This document shows, in pieces, positions 17,964 to 28,421 of a stretch of 64,000 bases of DNA. The DNA is from ZC4RG30 sp046347045 (GTDB taxonomy: Bacteria; Pseudomonadota; Gammaproteobacteria; Steroidobacterales; Steroidobacteraceae): the NCBI GenBank assembly GCA_046347045.1, contig JAXMGX010000006.1, forward strand, positions 1 to 64,000, given 5' to 3'. The number at the start of each line of letters is the position of its first letter. The first letter of the stretch is position 1. Position numbers and translations under genes: made by a program. The notes under the pieces are model-generated. The model worked only from the letters and a program-made list of their open reading frames with translations. It had not been told where the DNA came from and searched no databases.

Positions 17964-19288
17964 ATGCGCGTAACGATTTTCGGCTCAGGCTATGTGGGGT
18001 TGGTGACCGGAGCGTGTCTTGCCGATGCGGGCAATCATGTTGTCTGCGTGGACGTGGACTGGTGGCAAGATAGATCTGTTGAACAGGGGCGACGTGCCCA
18101 TCCACGAACCCGGGCTGGACGAACTGGATTTCGCGCAACTCCGCAAGGCGGGCCGCCCCGGAGTTCAATGGATGCCGTGAGGGCGTGGCTCACGGCCTGT
18201 TCCTATCGCCGTTGGCACACCACCTGGCCGAGGTGACGGCTCCGCCGATCTGAAATACGTACTGGCAGTGGCCCGTACGATCGGCGAGAACCTGAATGAA
18301 TTATCGTGATGACCAAGTCCACGGTCCCCTGTGGTACTGCGGACAAGGTCAAGTTCGAGGCTGTCGACGCGCCGCAGCGGCGCAGCGGACGTGGAATTCG
18401 ATGTTGTCTCCAACCCCGAGTTCCTCAAGCGAAGGCGCGGCCATCGCCGACTTCATGAAACCCGATCGCGTGGTCGTTGGCATGGACAATCCCTGCACCA
18501 TGGAACTGCTGCGGACGCTCTATGAGCCCTTCACCCGCAACCGCGACCGTTTCGTGGTGATGGATGTGCGTTCGTCGGAGCTCACGAAGTACGCGGCCAA
18601 TGCCATGCTGGCCACCAAGATCAGCTTCATGAACGAGCTCGCGAACATTGCCGAGCGCGTGGGAGCGGACATCGAAAAGGTGCGCGGGCATCGGTTCCGA
18701 CCCGCGCATCGGCTACAGCTTCATTTACCCGGGCACGGGTTATGGCGGTTCCTGTTTTCCGAAAGACGTGCAGGCGCTGGTGCGCTCCAGCAATGCCGTC
18801 AACTACCAGGCTCGCATCCTCGAAGCCGTGGAAGCAGTGAACAAGGCCCAGAAGAGCTTTCTGGTCGGCAAGATCCGCAAGCGCCTCCGGGTTGACCAAG
18901 TCAAGGACTCACCTTGCGCTGTGGGGTCTCGCGTTCAAACCCAACACGGATGACATGCGCGAGGCGCCATCGCTCACCGTCATAAATGAATTGCCCGAAG
19001 CCGGCGCGCGGGTCCAAGCCTTCGATCCTGTGGCCATGCCGGAAGCGGCGCGCATTTTCGGTGACCGCGCGGGCCTTGTGCTGAAATCAGACGCCCATTC
19101 CGCGCTGGCAGGCGCGGACGCGCTGGTCATCCTTACTGAATGGCAGGAGTTCCGTAGCCCCGATTTCGGACCAGATCAGGGCTAGCCTTCGAAATCCCGC
19201 GATCTTCGATGGCCGCAATCTGTACAACCCTGATCTCATGAAGCGTTTCGGTTTCAGCTATTACGGCGTGGGGCGAGGATTGTCCTAG
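17964..19288 (+). pseudogene. ugd: UDP-glucose 6-dehydrogenase, interrupted by multiple small indels
   Basis: The N-terminus 'MRVTIFGSGYVGLVTGACLADAGNHVVCVD' (Rossmann motif GxGYVG) is unmistakable. The rest of the family follows in order but in changing frames: 'KIDLLNRGDVPIHEPGLDEL', 'TKSTVP', 'NPEFLK', 'ELTKYAANAMLATKISFMNE', 'GTGYGGSCFPKDV' (catalytic Cys), 'LWGLAFKPNTDDMREAP' and 'YYGVGRGLS' at the end. The first break is an apparent extra T at 18060, and at least eight more indels are needed. The total of 1,325 nt equals a normal 440-residue enzyme and the key residues are conserved, so sequence error is more likely than decay. A purine-rich AAGGGAAGGG precedes the start. The enzyme would make UDP-glucuronate for polysaccharide synthesis. 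Confidence 0.85.
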
Positions 19289-19359
19289 TCCGATTCCGCC
19301 TTGCGACAGGCAGGCATTTCACGCCATTCCGTCTATTTCTTCTCCATCGCGCCGATATC

Positions 19360-19422
19360 TGTTGATTTGCACCCAATACTGACCCGTCTGTAAGGGGTAT
19401 TTGCATCCAATTTTGACCCACG
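19360..19422 (+). repeat. IS21 left end, two terminal repeats
   Basis: The outer repeat TGTTGATTTGCACCCAATAC begins at 19360 and runs on to TGACCCG. The inner repeat TATTTGCATCCAATTTTGAC begins at 19399. Each matches, inverted, a repeat at the right end of the element with a few mismatches. These are probably transposase-binding sites. Confidence 0.85.
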
Positions 19423-19463
19423 TGTACACCTCTATCCTGCTCTCAGGGCAGGAGATTTCTGGA

Positions 19464-20989
19464 GTGATCGACGTGGCGATATTGAGTGTTATTCGACGCT
19501 GGCACCTGCGCGAAGGGGTGCCGATCCGCGAGGATTGCCCGGGCGCACCAAGCTGTCCCGGAACACCATCCGCAAGTACCGGCCAGTGGCGTGGTGGAGC
19601 CCGTCTACCCGCAGCGCAAGAGCCCGAGCAAGCTCGACCCGTTTGCCGACATGTTGGCCTGCTGGCTGGAGCGCGAGGCTGGCCGCGGCCGCAAGTCTCT
19701 GCGGCAACTGGCGCCAGCTTTATCAGGATCCGCAGGCGCTGGGTTATCGCGGATCGTACGACCGCGGCGGCCTTTGCCCGGCAGTGGCAGCGCAGGCAGC
19801 AGGAGGCAGAGCGCACCAGCCGCGGCACGTTCGTGCCTCTGGTGTTCGCGCCGGGAGAGGCGTTCCAGTTCGACTGGAGCGAGGACTGGGCGGTCGGTCG
19901 GTGGTGAGCGTCAGCTGCAAGTTCTACGTGGCGCAGTTCAAGCTCAGCCATTGCCGCGTTCCTGCTGCGGGCCTATCCGCAGCAGAGCCACGAGATGCTC
20001 TTCGATGCCCACAACCACGCCTTCGCCGTCTTTGGCGGCGTGCCCCGGCGCGGCATCTACGACAACATGAAGACCGCCGTGGACAAGGTCGGGCGCGGCA
20101 AGGAGCGCACCGTCAACGCGCGCTTCCGGGCCATGACCGCCCACTTCCCGTTCGATGCGGACTTCTGCAACCCGGCCGCGGGCTGGGAGAAGGGCCAGAT
20201 CGAGAAGAACGTTCGCGATGCGAGGCCGCGCATCTGGCACGAGGTGCCCCGGTTCCCGGACCTGCCCGCGCTCAACGACTGGCTGCAGCGGCGCTGCATC
20301 GCGCAGTGGAGCCAGATCAAGCATCCCGAGCAGTCGCACGCACCGTGGCCGAGGTGCTCGCCGAGGAGCAGCCGCACCTGATGCACGCGCCATCGCCGTT
20401 CGACGGATATGTCGAGGACACCAAGCGCGTCTCGCCCACCCGCCTGATCGCCTTCGAGCGCAACTGCCAAGAAGGTCCTGGCCTCCTTCGCCAACCGGCC
20501 CGTGAGCGTGCATGCCTATGCCGACCGGCTCGTCGGTGGCCGAAGGCAGATCATCGCCGAGCATGCGCGGCTGTTCACGCGCGATCACAGCACCAGCGGC
20601 GCGCACGACCTACGACTGGCGCCATTACCTCCGCCGTCATCCAGCGCAAGCCCGGCGCGCTGCGCAACGGCGCGCCGTTCGCCACGTTCCCGGACGGGTT
20701 CCGGCGACCGCAGGCCGTGCTGCTCAAGCGCCCGGGCGGGGGATCGGGAGATGGTGGAGATCCTCGCACTGGTGCTGCGCCATGACGAGCAGGCCGTGCT
20801 GTGCGCGGTGGGCTGGCGCTGGAGTCCGGCACCGTCTCCAAGCCGCACATCCTGAACCCGCTGAGTCGGCTGCTGGCCACGGATGCGCCTGCGCCCATCC
20901 ACACGCCGGCGCACCTCGCATTGCAGGAAGAGCCACAGGCCAACGTGGATCGCTACGACAACCTGCTGGAGATCGCCAGTGTCGGTTGA
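19464..20989 (+). pseudogene. istA: IS21 transposase IstA, frameshifted
   Basis: The reading starts at GTG 19464 ('VIDVAILSVIRRWHLREGVPI', helix-turn-helix region) after GGAG. It continues in other frames through 'LSRNTIRKY', 'SPSKLDPFADMLACWLE', 'FAPGEAFQFDWSED' (first catalytic Asp of the DDE core), 'CKFYVAQFKLSHS' and 'GVPRRGIYDNMKTAVDKV' (second Asp), then 'WEKGQIEKNV' (Glu). It ends near 'RYDNLLEIASVG'. About half a dozen frame changes are needed. All catalytic blocks are present in order and at family spacing, so the element could be intact in the living cell if the indels are sequencing errors. Confidence 0.85.
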
Positions 20990-21755
20990 TACCTTGGCCG
21001 TCACCCTCAAGTCCCCTGAAGCTCCATGGCATGGCCCGTGCGGTGGATGACCTGTCGGCCCAGCATGGACCTGCGTTCAATCAAGCCCGCCCGATACTGG
21101 AAGACATTCCGATCAAGGCCGAGGTTGCCGAGCGCGAAGTGCGCTTGGTCAACTACCAGCTCAAGGGGCGCGGTTCCCTTCGCGCACCGTGATCTGCCGT
21201 TCCGGTTCGAGCACAGCGATGTGGATGCCGCGCTCATCAAGACCCTGCACGAGTGCCAGTTCCTGCGCAGTGCCCACAACGTCGTGTTCGTCGGCGGCCC
21301 CCGGCACCGGCAAAACCCATCTGGCCACCGCCATCGGCATCCGTGCCGTGATGCATCATCGACTGCGCGTGCGGTTCTTCTCCACCGTCGATCTGGTCAA
21401 CCAGCTCGAGGCCGAGAAGGCGCTGAACCGCAGGGCATCTGGCTCGAGGTCTCGCCAGCACTGACCTCGTGATCCTCGATGAGCTGGGCTACCTGCCGTT
21501 CTCGCAGACGGCGCGGCGCGCTGCTGTTCCACCTGCTCAGCAAGCTCTACGAGCGCACCAGCGTGCTGGTGACCACCAACCTGGAGCTCGGAGTGGGCCA
21601 GCGTGTTCGGCGACGCAAAGATGACCACCGCACTGCTGGACCGGTTCACTCATCACCGCTACATCGTCGAGACCGGCAACGACAGCTACCGGTTCAAGAA
21701 CAGCTCAACCCAACCCCGCAAGGAGCGACGAACAGGCAAATCCAACCCTTCCTGA
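20990..21755 (+). pseudogene. istB: IS21 helper ATPase IstB, frameshifted
   Basis: The AAA+ protein follows IstA directly. It has an N-terminal helical part ('LKLHGMARAVDDLSAQHGPAF' after correction), a Walker A in 'VFVGGPGTGKTHLATAIG', 'VRFFSTVDLVNQLE', a Walker B in 'LVILDELGYLPF' and sensor residues in 'VLVTTNLEL'. The C-terminus 'RFTHHRYIVETGNDSYRFKNS' is typical. At least five frame changes are needed. IstB remodels target DNA for IstA. The stop lies about 70 nt before the right end of the element. Confidence 0.85.
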
Positions 21756-21778
21756 GCGATACCGACAACGACCAAGGC

Positions 21779-21828
21779 GGGTCAACTTTGGATGCAAATC
21801 CCGGGTCAGCTTTAGGCGCAAATCAACA
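21779..21828 (-). repeat. IS21 right end, two terminal repeats
   Basis: The inner repeat GGGTCAACTTTGGATGCAAA begins at 21779, and the outer repeat GGGTCAGCTTTAGGCGCAAA begins at 21803 and ends TCAACA at 21828. Read on the minus strand they match the two left-end repeats. Confidence 0.85.
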
Positions 21829-22931
21829 CCCAGTGGCTGGCAGGATCCTGCGAAACGCTTTCCGGCCGCGTCACGCCATCATGTGCAGTGTCGCCCACCG
21901 ACATCAGTATCGAGCTGTCCGCCATCGCCGCCAGCCGGCCGCCCGTCTCGTGTCCATCGAAATGCGAGATGCGGGGATTGGATGTGCTCAGGTGTCAGGC
22001 AGTCTCGAACACCGTCCGCCACCGCAGCGATGCCGGCAGCGCGTCGAACTGCGCCGGCGTTCCCTCCAGCGCCGACAGTCGCAACCTGTAGCAGCGCCGG
22101 GCAACGTCCCAGGTGTGGTGCGACACCAGCAGTCGGCGCGTCGCCCCAAGCTCCTGCACGAGCACGCGGCAAGCCGGAACCGGTTCGTCTCGACCACGGT
22201 CCCGGGCGCGTCGCGGAAGATTCTCCGCCGCGCCGCGCTCGAACTCCGCGTAGTTCATCGGCGCCTGGTACGGCAGTGCCCTGATGCGCAGCTTCCGGGC
22301 CGCCCGGTCTCGTTGAATACAGACCGCCGCCGGTGGCGAGCAGGTAGTCGGTTCCCACCGACCTATGCCGCCGCCCCAGCGTGTCCGCGGATCCTCCTCG
22401 CGGCGACCAGGAATGGAGTTCAGATAGCTGGTGAGCCGGATCTGGTACAGCGCCGTGTTCAGCACCGCGATCTTCTGGTCTCGACCTCTCGGGCGCGGTA
22501 GCCGTTCTTGTGGAACGCCTGCCCGGCGAGGTGCACGCCAATCCCGCGATGGCCGTTGCCGCGGGCGCCGGCCACGAAGCCGGCGATGACAGCGTGTCTA
22601 TGACCAGTGCCGCGGCCCCGACCGCGACGCTGGTCAGCATCGCGGCCCTGCTGTACACCGGCAACGGTGGGCCCAGCAGGCCTCCTTCCCACAACGCTAC
22701 CCTATATCCAGACGCAGGAGAACGCGCCAAAGCGCAGCAACGCGGCGCCGGATCCCGGCGATCGGCCGCACCGGCGTCGTGATGCCGGCCAGCAGGTAGG
22801 CCAGAACGCCGCCAGGCCAGCACGATCCACAGGCGCGGATCGAGCCCGGGAAACTGTGGCGAGCCAGCCACAGGCTGGGCCCCAGCAACAGGATCAGGCA
22901 GATCGCGAAGATGTCTGCAGAGGCGCTGCAT
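21829..22931 (-). pseudogene. Truncated, frameshifted gene of unknown function (hydrophobic N-terminal part)
   Basis: A reading beginning at ATG 22931, directly at the end of fcl, gives hydrophobic stretches ('FAICLILLLGPSLWLARH', 'LAYLLAGITTPVRPIAGI', 'MLTSVAVGAAALVIDTL'). Soluble-looking sequence follows in alternating frames ('TALYQIRLTSYLNSIPG', 'MNYAEFERGAAE', 'VLVQELGATRRLLVSHHTWDVA', 'RCYRLRLSALEG', 'NPRISHFDGHETGGRLA', 'SSILMSVGDTAHDGV'). The last pieces faintly recall beta-propeller sugar-dehydrogenase-like proteins, but I do not claim the family. The gene runs into the right end of the IS21 element and no continuation is seen beyond the left end. Several indels make the frame uncertain. 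Confidence 0.45.
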
Positions 22932-23876
22932 CGTGTTCCGGCTTCCCGGTCCTCGTACCAGTCGATGGTGGATCGAAGTCCCTCCGGTAGATCGATCGCG
23001 GCCCGCCAACCCAGTCGCGCCAGGCGCGCTCACGTCGAGCAGCTTGCGGGCGTGCCGTCGGGCTTGCTGGCGTCGTAGCGCAGCCGCCCGCGGAACCCGG
23101 TGGCCGAGGCCACCTGCCCGCGAGCTCCGCGATGGTGATGTCCTTTCCCCAGCCCACGTTGACCGGCGGCAGGTCGCTGTAATGCGCCATGAGGTAAACG
23201 CAGGCGTCGGCGAGGTCATCCACGCGGGTGAATTCGCGCCGCGGCTTCCTGTTCCCCAGATCTCGACTTCCGGCAGGCGCGCCTCGTTGCCTCGGAAAAC
23301 TTGCGGATCAGGCCGCAGCACATGCGATCCCGCGAGATCGAAATTGTCGCCGGGCCCGTAGAGATTGGTGGGCATGGCGCAGATGGCGTCGAAGCCGTAC
23401 TGCCTGCGGTAGGCCTCGCAGGTCTTCAGGCCCGCGATCTTCGCGATGGCATACCACTCGTTGGTGGGTTCGAGCGGGTCCGGTCAGCAGGCAGTCCTCC
23501 GGCATGGGCTGCGGCGTCCTGGGATAGATGCAGCTCGAGCTCCAGGAACAGCAGCTTGCGCGTGCCGTTGCGCCAGGCCGCGTCGATGACGTTCGACTGG
23601 ATCACCAAAGTTGTCCTGGATGAACTGCGCCGGGTGAGTGTCATTGGCGAGGATGCCGCCCATCCGCGCCGCTGCCAGATACACCTTGCTCTGGCTGTTC
23701 GCGCGCGAAGAAGTCCGCACCGCGGCCTGGTCCGCGAGGTCGAGCTCGCTGCGGGAGCGCAGCACCAGCTGCACGTTCGCCTCGCGCTGCAGGCGACGGA
23801 CCAGCGCCGACCCGACGGAGGCCGCGATGCCCGGCGACGAAGGTCCGCACGGGGGCGATCACCGGAATACCGGCAT
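22930..23876 (-). pseudogene. fcl: GDP-L-fucose synthase, frameshifted
   Basis: Assembled across frames, the protein reads 'VRTFVAGHRG' (nucleotide-binding loop), 'SELDLADQAAV', 'KVYLAAARMGGILAND', 'FIQDN', 'VIQSNVIDAAWRNGTRKLLFL', 'EWYAIAKIAGLKTCEAYRRQYG' (YxxxK catalytic pair), 'CAMPTNLYGPGDNFD', 'VEIWGTGSPRREFTRVDDLADACVYLM' in pieces, and 'DGTPRKLLDVS'. This is the complete family order over about 315 residues. It converts GDP-4-keto-6-deoxy-mannose, made by the adjacent gmd product, to GDP-L-fucose. The likely start ATG is at 23876, next to the end of gmd. At least six indels are needed to keep the frame. Confidence 0.85.
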
Positions 23877-24946
23877 GTCTTGAATCCTTCGCGCGCGATT
23901 GCCGCATCGCGCCGGGCGATGTCCAGGTCCGAGGCCACCATTTCGCGCACCAGATCGGCGAAGGAATGTTCCGGCTTCCAGCCCAGCTCCTCGTCCTCGC
24001 GCGCGAAGGATCGCCCAGCAGCGTTTCGACCTCGGTGGGACGGAAGTAGCGCGGATCCACCCTCACCACGACATTGCCCGTGCGCGCATCGACGCCCTGT
24101 TCATCGAGGCCCTGGCCGCGGAATTCGATCCGCATGCCCACCTCGTGCCCGCGGCGGCGACGAACTCGCGGACCGAGGCTGCTCGCCGGTGGCGATCACG
24201 AAGTCATCCGGCTTCTCCTGCTGCAGCATCAGCCACTGCGCGCGCACGTAGTCGCGCGCATGGTCCCAGTCGCGCTGCGAATCGAGGCTGCCCGTGCAGA
24301 TGCATTTCTCCATCCGCTGCGAGATGCGGGCCGTGCCGCGCGTGATCTTGCGCGTCACGAAGGTCTCGCCCCGGATCGGGGACTCGTGGTTGAACAGGAT
24401 GCCGCTGCAGGCGTACAGGCCAGGCCCTGCGGTAGTTCACCGTGATCCAGTGGCCATAGACCTTTGGCCGCGCCGTAGGGCGAACGGGGATAGAAGGGCG
24501 TGGTCTCGCGCTGCGGCGTTTCCTGCACCAGCCCGAACATCTCGGAAGTGGATGCCCTGGTAGAAGCGGGTCTTGTGCGCCAGCCCCAGGATGCGGATGG
24601 ACTCCAGCAGCCGCAGCGTGCCGATGGCATCCGCGTTGGCGGTGTACTCCGGCGTCTCGAACGACACCGCCACATGGCTCTGGGCGGCGAGGTTGTAGAT
24701 CTCGTCGGGCTGCACCCGCTGCACGATGCGGATCAGGTTGGTCGAATCGGTGAGGTCACCGTAGTGCAGGAACAGGCGCACGCCACGCTCATGCGGATCC
24801 TGGTACAGGTGGTCGATGCGGTCGGTGCTGAACGAGGACGACCGGCGCTTGATGCCGTGCACCTCGTAACCCTTCGAAAGCAGCAGTTCCGCCGTGTAGG
24901 AGCCGTCCTGTCCCGTCACACCCGTTATCAGCGCCTTCTTCGTCAT
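23877..24946 (-). pseudogene. gmd: GDP-mannose 4,6-dehydratase, frameshifted
   Basis: The first 138 residues are in one frame: 'KKALITGVTGQDGSYTAELL' (GxxGQDG), 'IDHLYQDPHERGVRLFLHYGDLTD' and 'EIYNLAAQSHVAVSFETPEYT'. After 'TRFYQG' the frame changes, but 'STSEMFGLVQETPQRETTPFYPRSPY' (catalytic YxxxK region), 'ILFNHESPIRGETFVTRKIT', 'LDSQRDWDHARDYV', 'MLQQEKPDDFVIATGE' and 'VRVDPRYFRPTEVETLLGD' follow in order. The C-terminal 'FADLVREMVASDLDI' needs one more frame change. The length is normal. The enzyme makes GDP-4-keto-6-deoxy-D-mannose for fcl; together they would provide fucose for an exopolysaccharide. Confidence 0.88.
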
Positions 24947-25014
24947 TCCTGCGGTCTTCTCGTTGTGGCCCCGGAGGGCGTGTGCACAGGTGACGAGTCA
25001 TGCGCCGCGGACTG

Positions 25015-25625
25015 TCAGCTGGAATCGATCATCTGCTGCAGCTCGGATATTCCAGCGCGCCGTACCGGCTTGCCGTCGACTGGGCTCACCGGCGCCCGCC
25101 GTATGCCATCGCGCGGGAACACCACGGCCTCCAGCATCTCGTTGCCCATCTCGAAGCGTACCGGAGGGCACGCTGATCACCCTTTCCGGCGACATGCGCA
25201 CCTTGCGCTCGAACACTTCGTACTCGAAGCGCCGGTCTATTAGATGGGTGTACACCGCCCGGAAGCGCTGTCGGAGAAAACGTATTGATGTCAGCGTATT
25301 CTGTCGCTGATCCGGTCAGCACCGCGCCGACCAGCCGCGGCTCGAACCGTTCCAGCAGGCGCATGGCTTCGAGCGCCACGCGGCGTTGCTCCTTCAGGCT
25401 GCTGGCATGCTGGTCGCCGCCGAACAGCCGCTGATATGCCAGCAGCGCGGCTTCGATCTCGGTGTTCTTCGGCAGGAACGAGCCTTCGACGACGCCATAG
25501 CGTTCCGCGGCCTTGCGCTTGGCAAGCTGGTAATCCTGGATGCCATGCTCGGCCATGAGCCGGGCGGCTTCCTGCGCCACCGCGCTGCGCAGGTGATCGG
25601 CTCGAGTCGGGGCGCGCTTGGGCAT
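25015..25625 (-). pseudogene. Conserved hypothetical protein, frameshifted near 25290
   Basis: The N-terminal two thirds ('RADHLRSAVAQEAARLMAEHGI', 'GVVEGSFLPKNTEIEAALLAYQRLFGG', 'FEPRLVGAVLTGSATEYADI') are in one frame from ATG 25625. The rest switches frame and reads 'YTHLIDRRFEYEVFERKVRM', 'EMLEAVVFPRDGIRRAPVSPVDGKPVRR' (in parts) and 'ELQQMIDSS'. 'LVGAVLTGSAT' followed by acidic residues resembles a nucleotidyltransferase-type Gly-Ser loop, but the family is not firmly recognised. It follows mrcA by 17 nt on the same strand and is probably cotranscribed. Confidence 0.6.
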
Positions 25626-25642
25626 GACCCCGGCGACTATAT

Positions 25643-28238
25643 CTAGAAGAGCGGTTCGCCGCTGCCCTTGTCCGCCGGCTTGTTGGGATCGCTGTTGCCC
25701 GGCGCATAACCGGGTTCACCGGGCTCCGGCACCCGCGGCTGGTGCTCCAGCATGAAGGTTTCGTAGATGCCGTTGGGATCTTCGGGCGATGCCAGCGTGC
25801 CGGTCAGCGCATTCACCTTCAGGTCGATGAGTCCGCCCGGCCGCGGCATGGTGGACGAGGGCACGCCGCGCAGCGCTTCGCGCATGTAGTGCATCCAGAT
25901 GGGCACCGCGGCCGTGCCGCCTTCTTCGCGCTCGCCCAGCGAACGTTCGTCGTCGTAGCCCACCCACACGCTCGCCACCAACCGGCCATTGAAGCCGTTG
26001 AACCACAGGTCGCGCTCGCCATTCGTGCCGGTCTTGCCAGCCAGGTCGTCGCGACCCAGCGCCGTCGTGCGCCGGGCGGTGCCGCGCGTGGCCACGGCAT
26101 GCATCATGCTGTTCATCAGCCAGGTGTTCTGCGGCGACAGCACGCGCGGCGCGATGCGATCGGCAGGCAGGTAGCCGATGCCACCCTGCAGGCTCGCCAG
26201 CTTGCGCAGTGGCTCCGGCGCGTCATCGCCAAAGACCCGCGGCGCCTCAACGGCCTCGGGCGCCGCAGCCGCACTAGCAGTCGCATTCGCAGCAGCCAAA
26301 GTGGTCGCAGCGCCACCCGCATCCGGCGCGCCTTCCACTGGCGCCGCGGTGGTCGCCAGCACCGGCGCGCTCGCGGGCTGCTCGCAGGCGGGGCAGGCCA
26401 GCCTGGGTTCGGCCTGGTACAGCACCTTGCCCGCGGAATCCTCGATGCGGCTGATGTAGTAAGGCTCGACCTTGAAGCCGCCATTGGCGAACACGCTGAA
26501 GCCGGTGGCCATCTCCAGCGGCGACACCACCTGGGTGCCCAGCGCCAGCGACAGCGTCTTGGGAAAGGCATCGGTCTTGAATCCGAACCGCGCGGCATGA
26601 TCCAGCAGCGCATCGACGCCGATCGACTGCAGCACGCGGATCGACACCAGGTTGCGCGAGTTGACCAGTGCCTCGCGCAGCCGCGTCGGCCCGCCGAAAT
26701 CCTTGTTCGAATTCTCCGGCCGCCAGTTCTCTTCCTGGTCGGCGCTGCGTTCGAGCACCGGCGGCATGTCCAGCACCACGGTGGCCGGCGTGAAGCCGTT
26801 TTCCAGCGCCGCCGAATACAGGAAGGGCTTGAAGCCCGAGCCCGGCTGCCGCCGCGCCTGCGTCACGCGATTGAACTTGTTGCGATAGAAATCGAAGCCG
26901 CCCACCAGCGAGACGATGGCGCCGTCTTCCGGATCCATCGCCACCAGCGCCGACTGGGCCTGCGGCAGCTGCGCCAGCAGGGCCGTGCCACGCTGGTCCG
27001 ACACCACGTGCACCACGTCGCCCACGGCCAGCACATCGGCGGCCCTGCGCGGCGCGGGGCCAACGCCGCCACGCACGGCGGCGCGCGCCCACGACATGCC
27101 TTCCCAGCGGATGGTCGCGTCTCCACCGAACCGGATGTGCACCGTGGCGCTGTTCTCCGCCACCTTCGTCACCACCGCGGGCTGCAGCATGCCGGCGGCA
27201 TCCTGCTGCGCCAGCAGCGCGTCGAGCTGATCCGGGGATGCGCCCGCGGGCACCTTCACCTTGGCGAGGGCGCCGCGGTATCCATGGCGACGGTCGTATT
27301 CCATGAGGCCCAGCGCGAGCGCGCGGTTGGCGGCCACCTGCAGCCGGTCGTCGAGCGTGGTGAACACCTTGTAGCCCGCGTTCACCGCGGCCTCGCCGTA
27401 GCGCTTCACGATCTCCTGCCGGACCATCTCCGCGACATAGGGCGCCTCGACATCCGACAACGGGCCGAAGCGGCGCGTGGCAGAAGGCTCCGCGGCGGCC
27501 GCGGCGGCGGTGGCCTCGTCGATATCGCCCAGCTCGCGCATGCGCCGCAGTACGTACGCGCGCCGCGCCGCGCTGCCTTGGGATCGGTCACCGGGTTCTG
27601 CCGCGAGGACGCTGGATGATGCCGGCCAGCGTCGCGGCCTCGGCCACGGTGAGCTCATCGAGCTTCTTGCCGTAGTAGGTCTCGGCGGCCGCGGCGATGC
27701 CATAGGCGCGCTGCCCGAAGGGCACCACGTTCAGGTACGTGGCAAGGATCTGCTCCTTGGTGAAATCCCGCTCCATCCGGTAGGTGACGAACACCTCCGA
27801 CACCTTGCGGCGGGCGGTCTTGTCCAGCGACAGGAACATGTTGCGGGCGGCCTGCTGGGTGATGGTGCTGCCACCCTGGCCGGCGCCGGCGGTGGCCACG
27901 TTCATCACCACGGCGCGCACCACGCCCATCCAGTCGATGCCATGGTGCTGGAAGAACCGGTCGTCCTCTGAGGCCAGCACGGCCTTCCAGACCAGGGGCG
28001 GGATCTCCTCGAAGGTCACCGGGATGCGCCGCTGCTCGCCGATCTGGCTCACCAGGGCCCCGGAACGGGTGTACACCCTCAGGGGCACGGCCAGCTCCAC
28101 GCTGTGCATGTTTTCGGCCGTGGGCAGGGCCGGGGCCACGTATACGAAGGCACAGGCCAGGGCGAAGGACAGGAACAGGACCAGGCCGGCTACCGCCACC
28201 AGGGTGAGGCGCAGCAGGCGCGAATAGAGGGGTTTCAC
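25643..28238 (-). CDS. mrcA: Penicillin-binding protein 1A (bifunctional), one frameshift near 27600
   Basis: The N-terminus has a cytoplasmic tip and one membrane helix ('LLRLTLVAVAGLVLFLSFALA'). The glycosyltransferase domain follows with 'ASEDDRFFQHHGIDWMGVVRA' (catalytic Glu), 'GGSTITQQAARN' and 'YLNVVPFGQRAYGI'. At about 27600 the frame shifts by one base inside 'IIQRPSRQNPVTDPKAARR'. Then come an OB-like insert, the transpeptidase SxxK in 'PGSGFKPFLYS', SxN in 'VNSRNLVS' and 'LAGKTGTNGERDLWF'. An Ala-rich low-complexity segment (about 26270-26350) and an 'MHYMREALRGVPSSTM' tail complete about 865 residues, normal for PBP1A. The enzyme polymerises and cross-links peptidoglycan. Divergence from pilM is the common gammaproteobacterial arrangement. 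Confidence 0.92.
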
Positions 28239-28328
28239 CTGACGAATCCTAAGGCGCTATTGAACATTTCACTGCAGGAAGTTGACCGGTTTGTGGCGGG
28301 GCTCACGGAAACCGGGCCCGGGATGACG

Positions 28329-28357
28329 TTCAATTTAACCGTTTCGTCAGTTATAGT
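28329..28357 (+). promoter_or_regulatory. Candidate sigma70 promoter for pilMNOPQ
   Basis: TTCAAT (28329-28334) and TATAGT (28352-28357) are 17 nt apart, about 65 nt upstream of the pilM start in the divergent mrcA-pilM gap. The -10 is good and the -35 moderate. The assignment is by pattern only. Confidence 0.45.
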
Positions 28358-28421
28358 TGGACCGATACTAAGGCGGAGCACGCGTTTCGGCGTCTAACTA
28401 GCTGAACGACAAGGGAGAACT

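Larger units (their letters stand above)
19360..21828 (+). mobile_element. IS21-family insertion sequence (about 2.47 kb)
   Basis: Both ends start with the inverted sequence TGTTGATTTGC, and each end carries a second internal repeat TTTGCATCCAA..TTGACCC, the multiple terminal repeats typical of IS21. Between them lie istA (DDE transposase) and istB (AAA+ helper) in the usual order. No direct target duplication is visible: the bases just outside are CCGATATC on the left and CCCAGTGG on the right. Both genes need several indel corrections, like the rest of this block. The right flank lies inside a truncated minus-strand gene whose remainder is not found on the left side. Confidence 0.9.

Noticed and set aside
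25742..27619. 625-residue plus-strand open frame opposite mrcA
   Set aside because: Gln/Arg/His-rich shadow of the PBP1A gene, which has all catalytic motifs.
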